DNA from: Flavobacteriales bacterium
Lineage (GTDB): Bacteria; Bacteroidota; Bacteroidia; CAIKAF01
NCBI GenBank assembly: GCA_018401695.1
Contig: JAGYKD010000002.1
Span: forward strand, 62,001-126,000
Length of the DNA: 64,000 bases
Reading direction: 5' to 3'
The first letter of the stretch is position 1. Each line of letters opens with the position of its first letter. This document shows positions 44,392 to 53,667 of the stretch, piece after piece. Position numbers and translations under genes: made by a program. The notes beneath the pieces were generated by a model. It was not told where the DNA came from. It ran no database searches and worked only from the letters and a program-made list of their open reading frames with translations.

Positions 44392-44866
44392 GGACTTGGA
44401 TTGAAAATAATCCCATGCGCTGTTGGTACTTCGGCAAGATTAAGCACACCTATTTTGTGTAGTCTTGAACCTCAAAGTCCTTAAACCTCATTTTTGGCTA
44501 CGCTCTCTTTGGCGCAGGGACTGAGCCGATACCCCCTGCGCTGTGTGCCCCTGTGCCAAGGGCACACGGAGCGACCCCCCTACGCTACGGTAGGGGTCTA
44601 TGGATGAGGAAGCTCCCGTGCGCCCTATGGAGACTGTTGATGCATTGCGTTTTCAAGGCAAATTAAGGCGCAGGCAAATAGAAAGGCCGCAGTTTACTAA
44701 TTGTAAATGAGGACCTTGATATTTGACTGCAACGCAAAGTTGCCGCCAGAATAGCATTGCATCAACAGGCTCCTATGGCACAGGTGGCACACAGGGTAGG
44801 GAGTAAAGGGGAAGGCCCGACCTTTAGGGCGCCCCAAATCAAAAAACACACCTAGCCGGGCCTAAA
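44392..44866. repeat. Intergenic region holding MITE copy A and palindromes
   Basis: The gap after copy 2 contains a CCCCTACGCTACGGTAGGGG palindrome (about 44577-44596), the MITE-like element at 44630-44772 and GC-rich sequence to 44866. No gene is visible in it. Confidence 0.7.
44630..44772. mobile_element. MITE-like element, copy A (143 bp)
   Basis: Terminal inverted repeats start GAGACTGTTGATGCA and end TGCATCAACAGGCTC. Perfect 5-bp direct repeats CTATG flank it at 44625-44629 and 44773-44777. It is 143 bp, the same as copy B, and about 95 percent identical to it, including TTTTCAAGGCAAATTAAGG and GTTTACTAATTGTAAATG. The arms show paired A/T changes relative to copy B (GCA/TGC versus GCG/CGC). 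Confidence 0.88.
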
Positions 44867-46009
44867 TTAACCTTCCAGCGCTTGCTTTAAATCGGCTACC
44901 AAATCCTCTCCGTCTTCTACACCAACGGACATGCGAATGAGGCCGTCGGTAACTCCTGATTTTTCCCGGATTTCTCTGGGAATGCTGGCATGGGTCATGC
45001 TGGCCGGATGCGAAATCAAGCTTTCTACGCCGCCTAATGACTCTGCAAGGGTAAAGACTTTGGTGCGGGTCATAAGTCTTTGACTGTCGCCCACAAACTC
45101 GGGCTTAAGTTCAAAGGACACCATACCTCCAAAACCGCGCATTTGCCGTTTGGCAATCTCGTGGCCGGGGTGGCTTTCCAAACCCGGATAAAATACTTTT
45201 CCTACCCTGGGGTGGGACACCAGCATGTCCACAATGGCTGCGGCATTTTTTTCGTGGGCTTGCATACGCAAATGCAGGGTTTTTATTCCCCTAAGTGCTA
45301 AAAAGCAGTCCATGGGACCGGGGGTGGCGCCGGTGCTTTTTTGATTAAAGAAAATTTGTTCGGCCAAGGTTTCGTCGCTGGTGATTAGCGCGCCCATAAT
45401 TAAGTCGGAATGGCCGCCCAGGTATTTGGTGGCGGAATGCATGACCACGTCTGCTCCCAAATCCAGCGGGTTTTGCAGCCAAGGCGAGGCAAAGGTGTTG
45501 TCGGCTACCAAAATAAGGCCATGTTGCTTCGACAAGTTTCCGCAAGCTTCTATGTCTATGATTTTAAGGGTAGGGTTGGTGGGGGTTTCTATCCAAATCA
45601 TTTTGGTGTTTGGATTCACCAGTTGAGCCACCGCATCCATATCGTCGAAAGACACAAAATGAAATTTGATGCCATAAGCCGCAAAGGTTTGGCTAAACAG
45701 CCGGTAGGTGCCGCCATACAAATCGTTGGTGGCAATGACCTCATCGCCGGGCTTTAAGCATTTGAGTATGGCATCTACTGCGCCCATTCCACTGGAGAAG
45801 GCAAAGCCGAATTTGCCGTTTTCAATGGCGGCTAAATTGTCTTCTAAGGCTTTACGGGTGGGGTTCCCGGCACGTGAGTAATCGTAGCCTTTGTGCTGGT
45901 CAGGAAATTCCTGAGCATAGGTTGAGGTAAGGTATACGGGAGTCATTACGGCACCGGTAGAGGGGTCGGGGTGCTGTCCTGCGTGAATCAACTTGGTTGC
46001 TAACTTCAT
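44867..46009 (-). CDS. Cystathionine gamma-synthase/lyase family enzyme
   Basis: The 380-residue PLP enzyme has the Cys/Met-metabolism signature SATKYLGGHSDLIMGA with the PLP lysine, plus SSGMGAVDAILKCLKPGDEV and NPTLKIIDIE earlier. It could form cystathionine from O-acyl-homoserine and cysteine or cleave it; the sequence alone does not decide. The start at 46009 (MKLATKLIHAGQHPDPSTGA) is the family start. A TACCTTTG -7-like box lies at 46028-46035 on the minus strand. Confidence 0.9.
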   Translation of the reverse strand: MKLATKLIHAGQHPDPSTGAVMTPVYLTSTYAQEFPDQHKGYDYSRAGNPTRKALEDNLAAIENGKFGFAFSSGMGAVDAILKCLKPGDEVIATNDLYGGTYRLFSQTFAAYGIKFHFVSFDDMDAVAQLVNPNTKMIWIETPTNPTLKIIDIEACGNLSKQHGLILVADNTFASPWLQNPLDLGADVVMHSATKYLGGHSDLIMGALITSDETLAEQIFFNQKSTGATPGPMDCFLALRGIKTLHLRMQAHEKNAAAIVDMLVSHPRVGKVFYPGLESHPGHEIAKRQMRGFGGMVSFELKPEFVGDSQRLMTRTKVFTLAESLGGVESLISHPASMTHASIPREIREKSGVTDGLIRMSVGVEDGEDLVADLKQALEG

Positions 46010-46053
46010 AAATATTGAGGCTTTGTACAAAGGTATAAGGCTTGGGCAAACCG

Positions 46054-46572
46054 CTAAAAAATTTGGGAAGAATCGGTCGGTGGATTCTTTTTTGGAATGC
46101 TTTGCAGGTTGGTGAATAAGGCCTTCAGGTTGGTTTGGGCCTTGGGAACTTCCGGATGCTTGGGGTATTGGGTAATGAATTGCTGATAAGCTTCGGCCGC
46201 AGCTTCTTTTTGGTTGAGCAGGGCATCGTAAACCAAGGCCTTAACAAACAGTGCGTCGCCCATTTTGGGGTATTGAGGATATTGGTTTTCGAGGGTTTGA
46301 ATGCAAGCCAAGGCCGAGTCGCCTTTGTCCAAACTCATAAAGAGTTGCGCTGCATTGTAGAGTAGGGGAGCGCAGGCAGAATCCTCCGGGAAGGCCCGCA
46401 CAAAAGCCGTGGCTTCTTGGGTAAAGGCCTCCGCTATTTGACTGTTGTATTTTTCTTGTAAGGCGTTTTTATGTTCTCTAAGTTGTTGTAGTCGGTCGGC
46501 TCGGCTTGGTCCACAGGCCGAACTCATAACCACCATCAAAAACAAGGCAGGGAAAAAGGAGAAACGCATCAT
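46054..46572 (-). CDS. TPR-like lipoprotein (BamD/tol-pal YbgF-like)
   Basis: The 172-residue product has a lipoprotein signal (MVVMSSACG) and a helical TPR region: FPEDSACAPLLYNAAQLFM, LENQYPQYPKMGDALFVKAL, and AYQQFITQYPKHPEVPKAQ. It resembles small BamD- or YbgF-like lipoproteins that work in outer-membrane assembly, without being either clearly. It is the last gene of a tight four-gene operon and begins directly after the stop of the 46573 gene. Confidence 0.65.
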   Translation of the reverse strand: MMRFSFFPALFLMVVMSSACGPSRADRLQQLREHKNALQEKYNSQIAEAFTQEATAFVRAFPEDSACAPLLYNAAQLFMSLDKGDSALACIQTLENQYPQYPKMGDALFVKALVYDALLNQKEAAAEAYQQFITQYPKHPEVPKAQTNLKALFTNLQSIPKKNPPTDSSQIF

Positions 46573-48036
46573 TTAGTCTTTGGTTTGAATGCAAAGGAAA
46601 CGGATTAGGGAGTCTTCCTTGGAAAGAAGCAAAAGGTAGCTGCTGAGTTCGGTTTGGATTTCGGGCAAAAGGGTGCCTTCGGCTTTAAGTTGCACCTCGC
46701 TTTGGTGCAGCAATTTTCCGTCCAAGCCAAGCCAACGGGCTTCCCAAAGCCCTTCCAAGCCAACGATGGTTCTCTGGCTTTCGGATTTGGCAGGGTTGGG
46801 CATGATTTGTGCTTTGAGCGCTTGATTGCTAAGCGTTGGGTTGTTCATAACAAAGCCATTGACTCCATCGCCCAAAGGCCCAAGTCGTTCGATATAGGCC
46901 GATATTTGACCCAAGCCAATATCGTTGGTATGCCCGGTAAGGATATAACCTCCGTCAAGGCTTTGGCTTACTTGGGCAAGTTCTTGGTTTCCATTGCGCA
47001 CAAAGGTTTTAGCAAGCTGAGGAAATAAACCGGAAATGCTATCGTATACGGTATTCCATGAGCCGAAATTCACATCGTAAAAGTTGGAGAGTATGGCATG
47101 GCTTGCTCCGGCTGCCAGAAAAAAGGCATGGCTGTTTTTTCGTTCTACGGCTTGGCTTAGTCCCAGGTCTATTCTAGCAATATCGACACCTGAAGTATCT
47201 ACACGCCAAAAGAAGTTTTTCCAACGGTCTTGGCTGTCTTTTAAGTTGCCGGAAATCAAAAAATAGGGTTGGTTGGCCGCATTTCGGTAGGGACAAATGG
47301 TTTGCACCATTTCGTCGCCTGCTACTCCGCTTTGGCTAAGGAAAAGGAGGGTATCGGCATGGGTATCCCAACCCATGGCCCAAACGTCTTTTTCGCCCTC
47401 AGATCCGGGGAAAATGGTTCCTGTGGCATACAACCCTTCGCGGTAATCGATAAGCAAATCTTCTACGGCCAGGTCCTGACCGGGAAAATGCAGGCTGGTA
47501 TCCTTTAGTACGGCTCCGTTGGGATGCACTAAAATCAGCCTTAAAGATCCGCTCTGGTCGTAGGACGAGTAATCCTGAATGCCCAACCAAAAATTGCCGG
47601 CGCTATCTCGGACCATGGCTTTGCCTAAATCCCAAGCGTTTCCTCCGAAACGTTGGGTGCGCAGGGTATCTCCCTGCGGCGAAAAAACCACCAAAAGGGC
47701 GTCGTAGCCGCCTTGTCCTAAACTGTTGGTGCTTCCCAGGGCCCAAAGCTCCGTTGAGTCTTTGTTCCAACTAGCTTGGCTAATGGTTTCCTGGCCTTCC
47801 CAACCAAAAGGCTTAAAGCTTAAAAAGGGCCCGTCGGCCTGAATTTCGGCCGCAAAAAGATCCCCACCTTGCTCTCCGGCTACTCCCAAAAGCAAAAGTG
47901 TGCTGTCAGGACGCTCTACCACCACCTGACCCTGGGTAAATCCAAGCCAGGAATAGGTGCGGAACCAAGTTTGCTGTCCGGCGGCATTGGAGACCAAAGC
48001 AAAAAGCGCCGAGAGACCCAAAACGAACTGCTTCAT
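46573..48036 (-). CDS. Secreted beta-propeller-like protein with degenerate T9SS-type tail
   Basis: The 487-residue product has a signal peptide (LSALFALVSNAAGQ) and repeats with GYDALLVVFSPQGDTLRTQRF and similar, as in SBBP-type propellers. The C-terminus (NPAKSESQRTIVGLEGL ... LLLLSKEDSLIRFLCI) resembles a weak type A sorting domain. It is probably secreted or surface-bound. It overlaps the DUF5723-like gene by 4 nt at its 5' end. Confidence 0.6.
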   Translation of the reverse strand: MKQFVLGLSALFALVSNAAGQQTWFRTYSWLGFTQGQVVVERPDSTLLLLGVAGEQGGDLFAAEIQADGPFLSFKPFGWEGQETISQASWNKDSTELWALGSTNSLGQGGYDALLVVFSPQGDTLRTQRFGGNAWDLGKAMVRDSAGNFWLGIQDYSSYDQSGSLRLILVHPNGAVLKDTSLHFPGQDLAVEDLLIDYREGLYATGTIFPGSEGEKDVWAMGWDTHADTLLFLSQSGVAGDEMVQTICPYRNAANQPYFLISGNLKDSQDRWKNFFWRVDTSGVDIARIDLGLSQAVERKNSHAFFLAAGASHAILSNFYDVNFGSWNTVYDSISGLFPQLAKTFVRNGNQELAQVSQSLDGGYILTGHTNDIGLGQISAYIERLGPLGDGVNGFVMNNPTLSNQALKAQIMPNPAKSESQRTIVGLEGLWEARWLGLDGKLLHQSEVQLKAEGTLLPEIQTELSSYLLLLSKEDSLIRFLCIQTKD

Positions 48037-49295
48037 GGCTTAACAAAATATTTGGTGAAGGTAATGCCTGCCCCCAAGCCGGTAGAAAAGCTGTTGGGGA
48101 TTAAGCCTTCCACGTTTCCTGTGCGCAATTGGAGGGTGTAGCCTTTGCCAAAATTGAACCCTAAATCTAACCCGGCTTGAAAGGTCCCGTAACCGCCATA
48201 ACCCAAGGTTCCGGCCAATCGTAAAGGAATTTTCTCCGGACTCCAGAGAAATCCAAGCGTGCTCAGAGGCAACCAGGGACTCAAAGGACGCCATCGGATT
48301 TGTCCATAGCAGGCCAAAGGCAAGCTATGAAATTTGTAGCCGTAAGAAATATTGAACTGCATGGGCAAGGCAGTGCTAAATGCTCGGTTTGGGTTTTCGG
48401 TAAGGTAATCTCCTTGCAAACTGTCGGCATAATCCTCAAAAAAGCCCTCGGAAATGTTGGTAATATTAGGTAGTACAACGCCTTCCCAACGGATACTTCC
48501 GTCCAAATCAGAGGAACTGCTTTTTTGACTCCAACGGATAAATCCTACATCGTTGGCCGAAAATGCCAGCATATGCCGCTTTTTCCAATGCCATTCGTAT
48601 TGAAAAGAAAAAGAAACACCGGTTCCATTTGGGAAAAAGAATCCGTTTTCTTCGGGGTTGCTGGTTTCAAAGCGCCAATCCTCGGCTTCAAAATCTATGT
48701 AACTACCGATGGGATCGGTATACCAAGTTCCGGAAGGAGCGTCGAATCCGCGGTACCAATTGGCATTCACAAAACCTACCGAAAAGGCCATGGAAGCAGC
48801 AGCTTTTTCCGAAACCCAAGATTTAACCATGCCTACTTCCACTTGCTGGTACATATAACTTTGCGCAAAAGCGTCTCCCACTTGCAAGGTCTCTCCGGCC
48901 GTCGGAGCGTTGCCATCCAACAACAGGTTAAAAGCATCGCCATGGTAGCGGGACTCTGCAATGAGTCGATTGCTAAAGGCAAGGGTATAGCCCCAACCTT
49001 TACCTCCAAAGGCAGAGTCGTTTAGGTTGGTGTATCTGAGTTGTGTATTCCAGTCGCCTCCCAAACGCTGTCCGGGGCCTGTGGCGCGCAGGCTGTTTTT
49101 CAAGGCCTCATCTACCACTCCACCTTGAAGCAAGAGGTACATGCCATCGGTAGACAAGTGCGAAGACTGCACCGAAGCTTCGGTATGAAAACTCAACAGT
49201 TGGTCGGCTTGGCGGTATTGATCCCTCCACAGCAAAGGACTTTGGTTGCTGTTGAGAAACATAAAAAACGGAAGAAAAATGGGAACAGGATTCAT
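48033..49295 (-). CDS. Outer-membrane barrel, DUF5723-like
   Basis: The 420-residue product has a hydrophobic N-terminus and a beta-strand pattern with many aromatic residues, including HLSTDGMYLLLQGG and the C-terminal GLGAGITFTKYFVKP. It fits the Bacteroidota DUF5723 outer-membrane barrel family. The start at 49295 is chosen: it overlaps the stop of the upstream lipoprotein gene as ATGA, whereas the longer frame adds a poor signal. The family's role is unknown. Confidence 0.65.
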   Translation of the reverse strand: MNPVPIFLPFFMFLNSNQSPLLWRDQYRQADQLLSFHTEASVQSSHLSTDGMYLLLQGGVVDEALKNSLRATGPGQRLGGDWNTQLRYTNLNDSAFGGKGWGYTLAFSNRLIAESRYHGDAFNLLLDGNAPTAGETLQVGDAFAQSYMYQQVEVGMVKSWVSEKAAASMAFSVGFVNANWYRGFDAPSGTWYTDPIGSYIDFEAEDWRFETSNPEENGFFFPNGTGVSFSFQYEWHWKKRHMLAFSANDVGFIRWSQKSSSSDLDGSIRWEGVVLPNITNISEGFFEDYADSLQGDYLTENPNRAFSTALPMQFNISYGYKFHSLPLACYGQIRWRPLSPWLPLSTLGFLWSPEKIPLRLAGTLGYGGYGTFQAGLDLGFNFGKGYTLQLRTGNVEGLIPNSFSTGLGAGITFTKYFVKP

Positions 49296-50890
49296 TCGTT
49301 CTGTGCTGCTTGGGATTGAAGCAAGGCTTGAACAATCACTTGTATGTCCAAACCGTAGTCTTGGTACATCCAAAGTCGATTTCCCGGAGGAAGGGTGCTG
49401 ACTTCGGCTTGAATCAAAAATCGCGTAGTTTGCTTCAATGCTTGCACTTGGGAGGGGCCAAGCACACTGCTTAGTATGCTTTCTCGCGGCTGATCTACTT
49501 TTAAGTTGGCATTCAAGGCTGCGGCATCTATGCGTTGGTTTAGCATTAGGGTATCCAAAATCTGATTATTGGCATCCAAAGCAATCAAATGCAAGCTCAT
49601 TTCCATGGGAAATTGATTCAGGGCCCTTAATCGAATTTCTCCTTCTACCAAATGGTTGAGTTCTTGAATTTGAACCAAATCTGCATCGATGGTGTCTTGC
49701 AACTTAAGGTCTTGCACAGAAAACTTTATGGGCACCTCGGCATCTACCCGCAGTTGGGGCAAATAGGCGGGATAAATAAAATCTTGCAAACCTGCGGTAT
49801 TTCCCAAAGGATTCACGGTAATTCCCAAATCAAAAATCAGTTGATCCGGCAGCACCTCCAACCAAGGCACCAGATTGGAGTTTTGGTCGTTTATGAACCA
49901 ATCGGCCCTGCTCGGTGTAGGTCCCGAATTGGCCACTCCCTCGGTGGCTCGATCCAAAAACACCGTGCTGCCCACCAGGCTATGTTGCAAATTCAGACTT
50001 TCTCCTGTGCGGCTATTGGTTGCTCTCAGCTTTGCCGGTCGAATCCTTAATTCTGCCCCCAAGGTATTGATGAGGGATAATTGCAATTGCGCAGATTCTA
50101 AATCCAACATTCCTGCTTGTACGTTCTTTAGGAGATCTAAGTTTAGGGTGTCCAGCTGAATGTCCAACTCCTGTGTGGCCAGTGCTCCTCTCAAATAGCT
50201 GGCCTCAAGCCCCTTTAGTTGGTTCTCTACCGAAAACAGCTCCATGTTTTGGGTCAACAGCAAGCTGTCTTCCCCCGCAGCTATGGTCGGAACCACCGAA
50301 ATTTGAATACGGTTCGATGAAATCAGCTGCTCGCCTCTTAAATCCAATGCATAGCCACCCAGGGGAAAAGACCGGGTAAAAGTTTGAGGATTTGGTCCTC
50401 CATCCCAAGCCGGCAATTCGTCTTCGAAATGCAAGGCCTGTCCATTTTTGGTTGCCAAGGGAATGCTGTAAGTAAATCGAACTTTTCTTGGGATTTTAGA
50501 CTTAAAGGTAATTTCAGCGCTGCCGCTTTTTAGCAAGGCATACACCACTTCCGCCTCGGGTATATCAAACCGAATTTCAATCGGATCCAAAGGAATGGCC
50601 ACATTAGGAGGGATAGCAATTTGCCCAAAATTCCAGGTAAAAGTATCTTCACTGGCAATAGCATCGAGCTGAGCCAAGGTATCCAAAGCCAAATCCAGCA
50701 CATCGCCGCGGTAACGCAGCACCAACTGGTCGGATGCGTTGACTTTTAACAGGGTGTCGCCCGTAAGCTGCTGCAAGGTCAACCGGGATTTAGCCAATGG
50801 TGCCAACCACTCCGACTCCCATTGGGTGGTTTCCGGATTACAGGCACTCAAAACTGTAAGCCACAAAAGGGCAAAGCGTAGCATCTTCAT
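49292..50890 (-). CDS. Large lipoprotein of unknown function
   Basis: The 532-residue product has a lipobox (LTVLSACN) and a long beta-rich mature part with repeated RFDIPEAEVVYALLKSG, VPIKFSVQDL and similar strands. It has no match I can name. It is the first gene of the four-gene operon (lipoprotein, barrel, propeller, TPR lipoprotein), all coupled by 4-nt overlaps or no gap, which suggests an outer-membrane complex. A promoter box upstream is not convincing. Confidence 0.65.
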   Translation of the reverse strand: MKMLRFALLWLTVLSACNPETTQWESEWLAPLAKSRLTLQQLTGDTLLKVNASDQLVLRYRGDVLDLALDTLAQLDAIASEDTFTWNFGQIAIPPNVAIPLDPIEIRFDIPEAEVVYALLKSGSAEITFKSKIPRKVRFTYSIPLATKNGQALHFEDELPAWDGGPNPQTFTRSFPLGGYALDLRGEQLISSNRIQISVVPTIAAGEDSLLLTQNMELFSVENQLKGLEASYLRGALATQELDIQLDTLNLDLLKNVQAGMLDLESAQLQLSLINTLGAELRIRPAKLRATNSRTGESLNLQHSLVGSTVFLDRATEGVANSGPTPSRADWFINDQNSNLVPWLEVLPDQLIFDLGITVNPLGNTAGLQDFIYPAYLPQLRVDAEVPIKFSVQDLKLQDTIDADLVQIQELNHLVEGEIRLRALNQFPMEMSLHLIALDANNQILDTLMLNQRIDAAALNANLKVDQPRESILSSVLGPSQVQALKQTTRFLIQAEVSTLPPGNRLWMYQDYGLDIQVIVQALLQSQAAQNE

Positions 50891-51311
50891 AGAAGCCTCT
50901 AAGGTACAAAACCTGGAGGTTAACTTTTTAAGGCCCTTGGCTCAAAGGCAAATTAGCGTCTTTTTCAGTTTTTTTGTTCTTGGGCGCCATTTCCGTCTCC
51001 GTTTCCAAGCTTAAAGAGTCCTGACCGAAGCGTCAGGAGCCTCGGCCCTCCATCAGCTTTTGCTTGTCGGAGTATGTGTGTTTTTTGTTTTTGGGCGCCT
51101 TTTCCGTCTCCGTTTCCAAGCTTAAAGAGTCCTGACCGAAGCGTCAGGAGCCTCGGCCCTCGGTCTGCTTTTGCCCGTCGGAAAGGGAGTTTGCTGCGCG
51201 CCACTCCTTTCCTCCTGCAAAAGCTAGCCTTCGTTCCTCCGGGCTTTCCAACTCCACCGGGGCGCTTATCGCTCCGAAACAGGATTCCCCACTAGCTGTT
51301 TAGCACCGGTT
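50891..51311. repeat. Gap with a 111-bp tandem direct repeat
   Basis: Two copies (50971-51070 and 51082-51181, period 111 bp) share TGGGCGCC(A)TTTCCGTCTCC, AAGCTTAAAGAG and the palindrome CCTGACCGAAGCGTCAGG. The rest of the gap is GC-rich with no gene. Confidence 0.8.
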
Positions 51312-52616
51312 TTAGGTCTCTTTTTCTCCCGGATGATCTATTTTTTTTCGCCATTCCAACCACCTCTGAATCTCCTGCTCTCGTTGGCTGTCGCCCGGAA
51401 CAAAAAAATCGGGCAATTTCAATCCTTCCGGATTGTAGGATTGAGCTACCACATGCTGTGGGTAATTGTGTGGATATAGATAAGCGTCGCCATAGCCCAG
51501 CTCTTTCATAAGCTTGGTAGGTGCATTTCTTAGATGCAAAGGAACGGGCGCATCGGCATGGTTTCTTACAAAATCGAGCGCTTGGTCCATGGCCAAATAG
51601 CTTGCATTGGATTTGGGGCTACTGGTTAAATATACGCAAACTTGGGCTAAAATAATTCGGGCTTCCGGCATTCCAATTTGTCGGACTGCATCAAATCCGG
51701 CCGAAGCCACGGCCAGAGCGGTAGGATTGGCCAAACCTATATCCTCGGAGGCTAAAATCACCAGCCTTCGGGCAATAAATACTGGGTCTTCCCCTCCGTG
51801 AATCATCCTGGCCATCCAGTAGAGGGCAGCATTAACGGCTCCTCCGCGCACCGATTTAATAAAGGCCGAAATGATGTCGTAATGCATCTCTCCTCCTTTG
51901 TCGTACCTCGGCACGCGTTGCTTTATGGTTTCTTGAACCAGCGCATTGCTCAGACTAACTTTTCCCTCCTTTTGGTGCGTGGCCACCGTCCATTCCAAAT
52001 AATTCAATAATTTTCGTGCATCCCCTCCCGATAGAGCCAGCAAAGCTTCGTCTTCCAAAACCTTGACCTCAAAATTGTTAAGCCAAGGGTCTTTTTCAAG
52101 GGCTTGATGGTATACACTGCGGAGTTCATCAGCACTTAGGGCTTCCAAAACCAATACTTGGCACCGGCTGAGCAGGGCGGGATTTACTTCAAAGGAGGGG
52201 TTTTCTGTGGTAGCCCCAATAAGGGTACAGTCGCCTTTTTCTACCGCTGATAATAGGCTGTCTTGTTGGCCTTTGTTGAATCGATGGATTTCGTCAATAA
52301 AAACAATGGCTTTGCCGCCTTTATCTAAAATGTGCGGTTTTGCCGCCTTTTCCAAGGTTTCGCGCACTTCCTTTACTCCGGAAGAAACCGCGTTTAATGC
52401 AAAAAAACGGCGCCCCGATTCTTCGGCCAGTACTTTAGCCAGGGTAGTTTTACCCACTCCGGGCGGCCCCCAAAATATGATGGAAGGCAGCATGCCGCTT
52501 TGGAGCATGTGGTGCAAATTGCCAATAGCCGCTGCCTGACCGGCTATTTCTGCAATTTTTTTTGGACGCATGCGTTCTGCAAGGGGTACATCGGGAACTT
52601 GAACCATAGATGTCAA
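51312..52616 (-). CDS. rarA: Replication-associated recombination protein RarA/MgsA
   Basis: The 434-residue AAA+ ATPase has WGPPGVGKTTLAKVLAEESG, FIDEIHRFNKGQQDSLL and GATTENPSFEVNPALLSRC, as in RarA (MgsA/WRNIP1), and the C-terminal clamp-like domain (MIHGGEDPVFIARRLVILA). It acts at stalled replication forks. A TATTTTTG -7-like box (52621-52614) lies upstream on the minus strand. Confidence 0.94.
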   Translation of the reverse strand: MTSMVQVPDVPLAERMRPKKIAEIAGQAAAIGNLHHMLQSGMLPSIIFWGPPGVGKTTLAKVLAEESGRRFFALNAVSSGVKEVRETLEKAAKPHILDKGGKAIVFIDEIHRFNKGQQDSLLSAVEKGDCTLIGATTENPSFEVNPALLSRCQVLVLEALSADELRSVYHQALEKDPWLNNFEVKVLEDEALLALSGGDARKLLNYLEWTVATHQKEGKVSLSNALVQETIKQRVPRYDKGGEMHYDIISAFIKSVRGGAVNAALYWMARMIHGGEDPVFIARRLVILASEDIGLANPTALAVASAGFDAVRQIGMPEARIILAQVCVYLTSSPKSNASYLAMDQALDFVRNHADAPVPLHLRNAPTKLMKELGYGDAYLYPHNYPQHVVAQSYNPEGLKLPDFFVPGDSQREQEIQRWLEWRKKIDHPGEKET

Positions 52617-52743
52617 AAATAGAGAATTGGCTGCTAGTGGCTAAAGCCTTAGTTTCCCCATATCTTGATATGGGCTTCCATGCTTCTTTTTTGTTCCTTT
52701 GTTATTGATTCAGGACATTCAAAAACCTTCTTTTTCAGCACTT

Positions 52744-53667
52744 ATGTCCATAGTAGTTAATGAGGTAAGCAAAAGTTACGGCACACAATTGGCCTTAAAT
52801 AAGGTTTCATTTGAGGTACACCCCGGAGAAATTGTTGCATTTTTAGGCCCCAACGGCGCAGGTAAAAGCACCCTAATGAAAATCCTTACCGGATTCATTC
52901 CTCCAAGTTCCGGAGGAGCTGAAGTAGCGGGCTACTCGGTGCGCACCAAATCCATGGAAGTCAGGAAAAGGGTAGGTTATTTGCCGGAACATAATCCATT
53001 GTATCCGGATATGTATGTACGCGAATATCTGTCGTTTACTGCAGCACTTCACGGTATTGGAAAAGGCCGAAAGGCTAGGGTAGAGGCCATGATAAAAGAA
53101 ACAGGACTGAGTCTGGAAGCCCACAAAAAGGTAGGAGCCTTGTCTAAAGGCTACCGCCAAAGGCTTGGCTTGGCCGCTGCAATTATTCACGATCCAGAAG
53201 TATTGATTTTAGATGAACCCACTTCCGGCCTAGACCCCAATCAGCTGGTGGAAATTCGTCAACTGATACGCAACTTGGGCCAAAACAAAACCTTGCTTTT
53301 GTCCACACATATTTTGAAAGAGGTGGAGGCGGTTTGCCATCGGGTACTCATCTTGGATAGAGGGCAACTCAAAGCCAATGAAAGACTCGAAAACCTGAGT
53401 AAATCAAATCAAACCGAAGGCAGTAGAGTTTGGGCGGTAGGTTTTGATACGCCTCTTGCATTAAGCCAAATCAAAAAGATTGCAGGAGTAGACCGTGCCC
53501 AACAATTGGATGAACAAAACTTCCTTATTGAAAGTGCCTCGGGAAAAGCATTTCAATTGGAGTTGAGCCGTTGGGCTTTAGACCAAGGTATCGCCTTAAA
53601 TACCCTAACTGAGTATAAGCAAGAACTAGAGGAGGTATTTAGAAAATATACCGGTCCTAAGTCTTAA
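52744..53667 (+). CDS. gldA: Gliding motility ABC transporter ATPase GldA
   Basis: The 307-residue ABC ATPase has Walker A LGPNGAGKSTLMKIL, the signature LSKGYRQRLGLAAA and Walker B VLILDEPTSGLD. The N-terminal MSIVVNEVSKSYGTQLALNK fits Flavobacteriia GldA, which pairs with GldF and GldG. Those permease genes are not in this window. The start at 52744 is chosen; an upstream ATG extends it by 15 residues unlike the family. The 3' end overlaps the convergent GIN-domain gene by 4 nt. Confidence 0.85.
   Translation: MSIVVNEVSKSYGTQLALNKVSFEVHPGEIVAFLGPNGAGKSTLMKILTGFIPPSSGGAEVAGYSVRTKSMEVRKRVGYLPEHNPLYPDMYVREYLSFTAALHGIGKGRKARVEAMIKETGLSLEAHKKVGALSKGYRQRLGLAAAIIHDPEVLILDEPTSGLDPNQLVEIRQLIRNLGQNKTLLLSTHILKEVEAVCHRVLILDRGQLKANERLENLSKSNQTEGSRVWAVGFDTPLALSQIKKIAGVDRAQQLDEQNFLIESASGKAFQLELSRWALDQGIALNTLTEYKQELEEVFRKYTGPKS

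Noticed and set aside
50965-51204. 79-residue repetitive frame
   Set aside because: It is a translation of the 111-bp tandem repeat and contains the palindrome; no sign of a gene.
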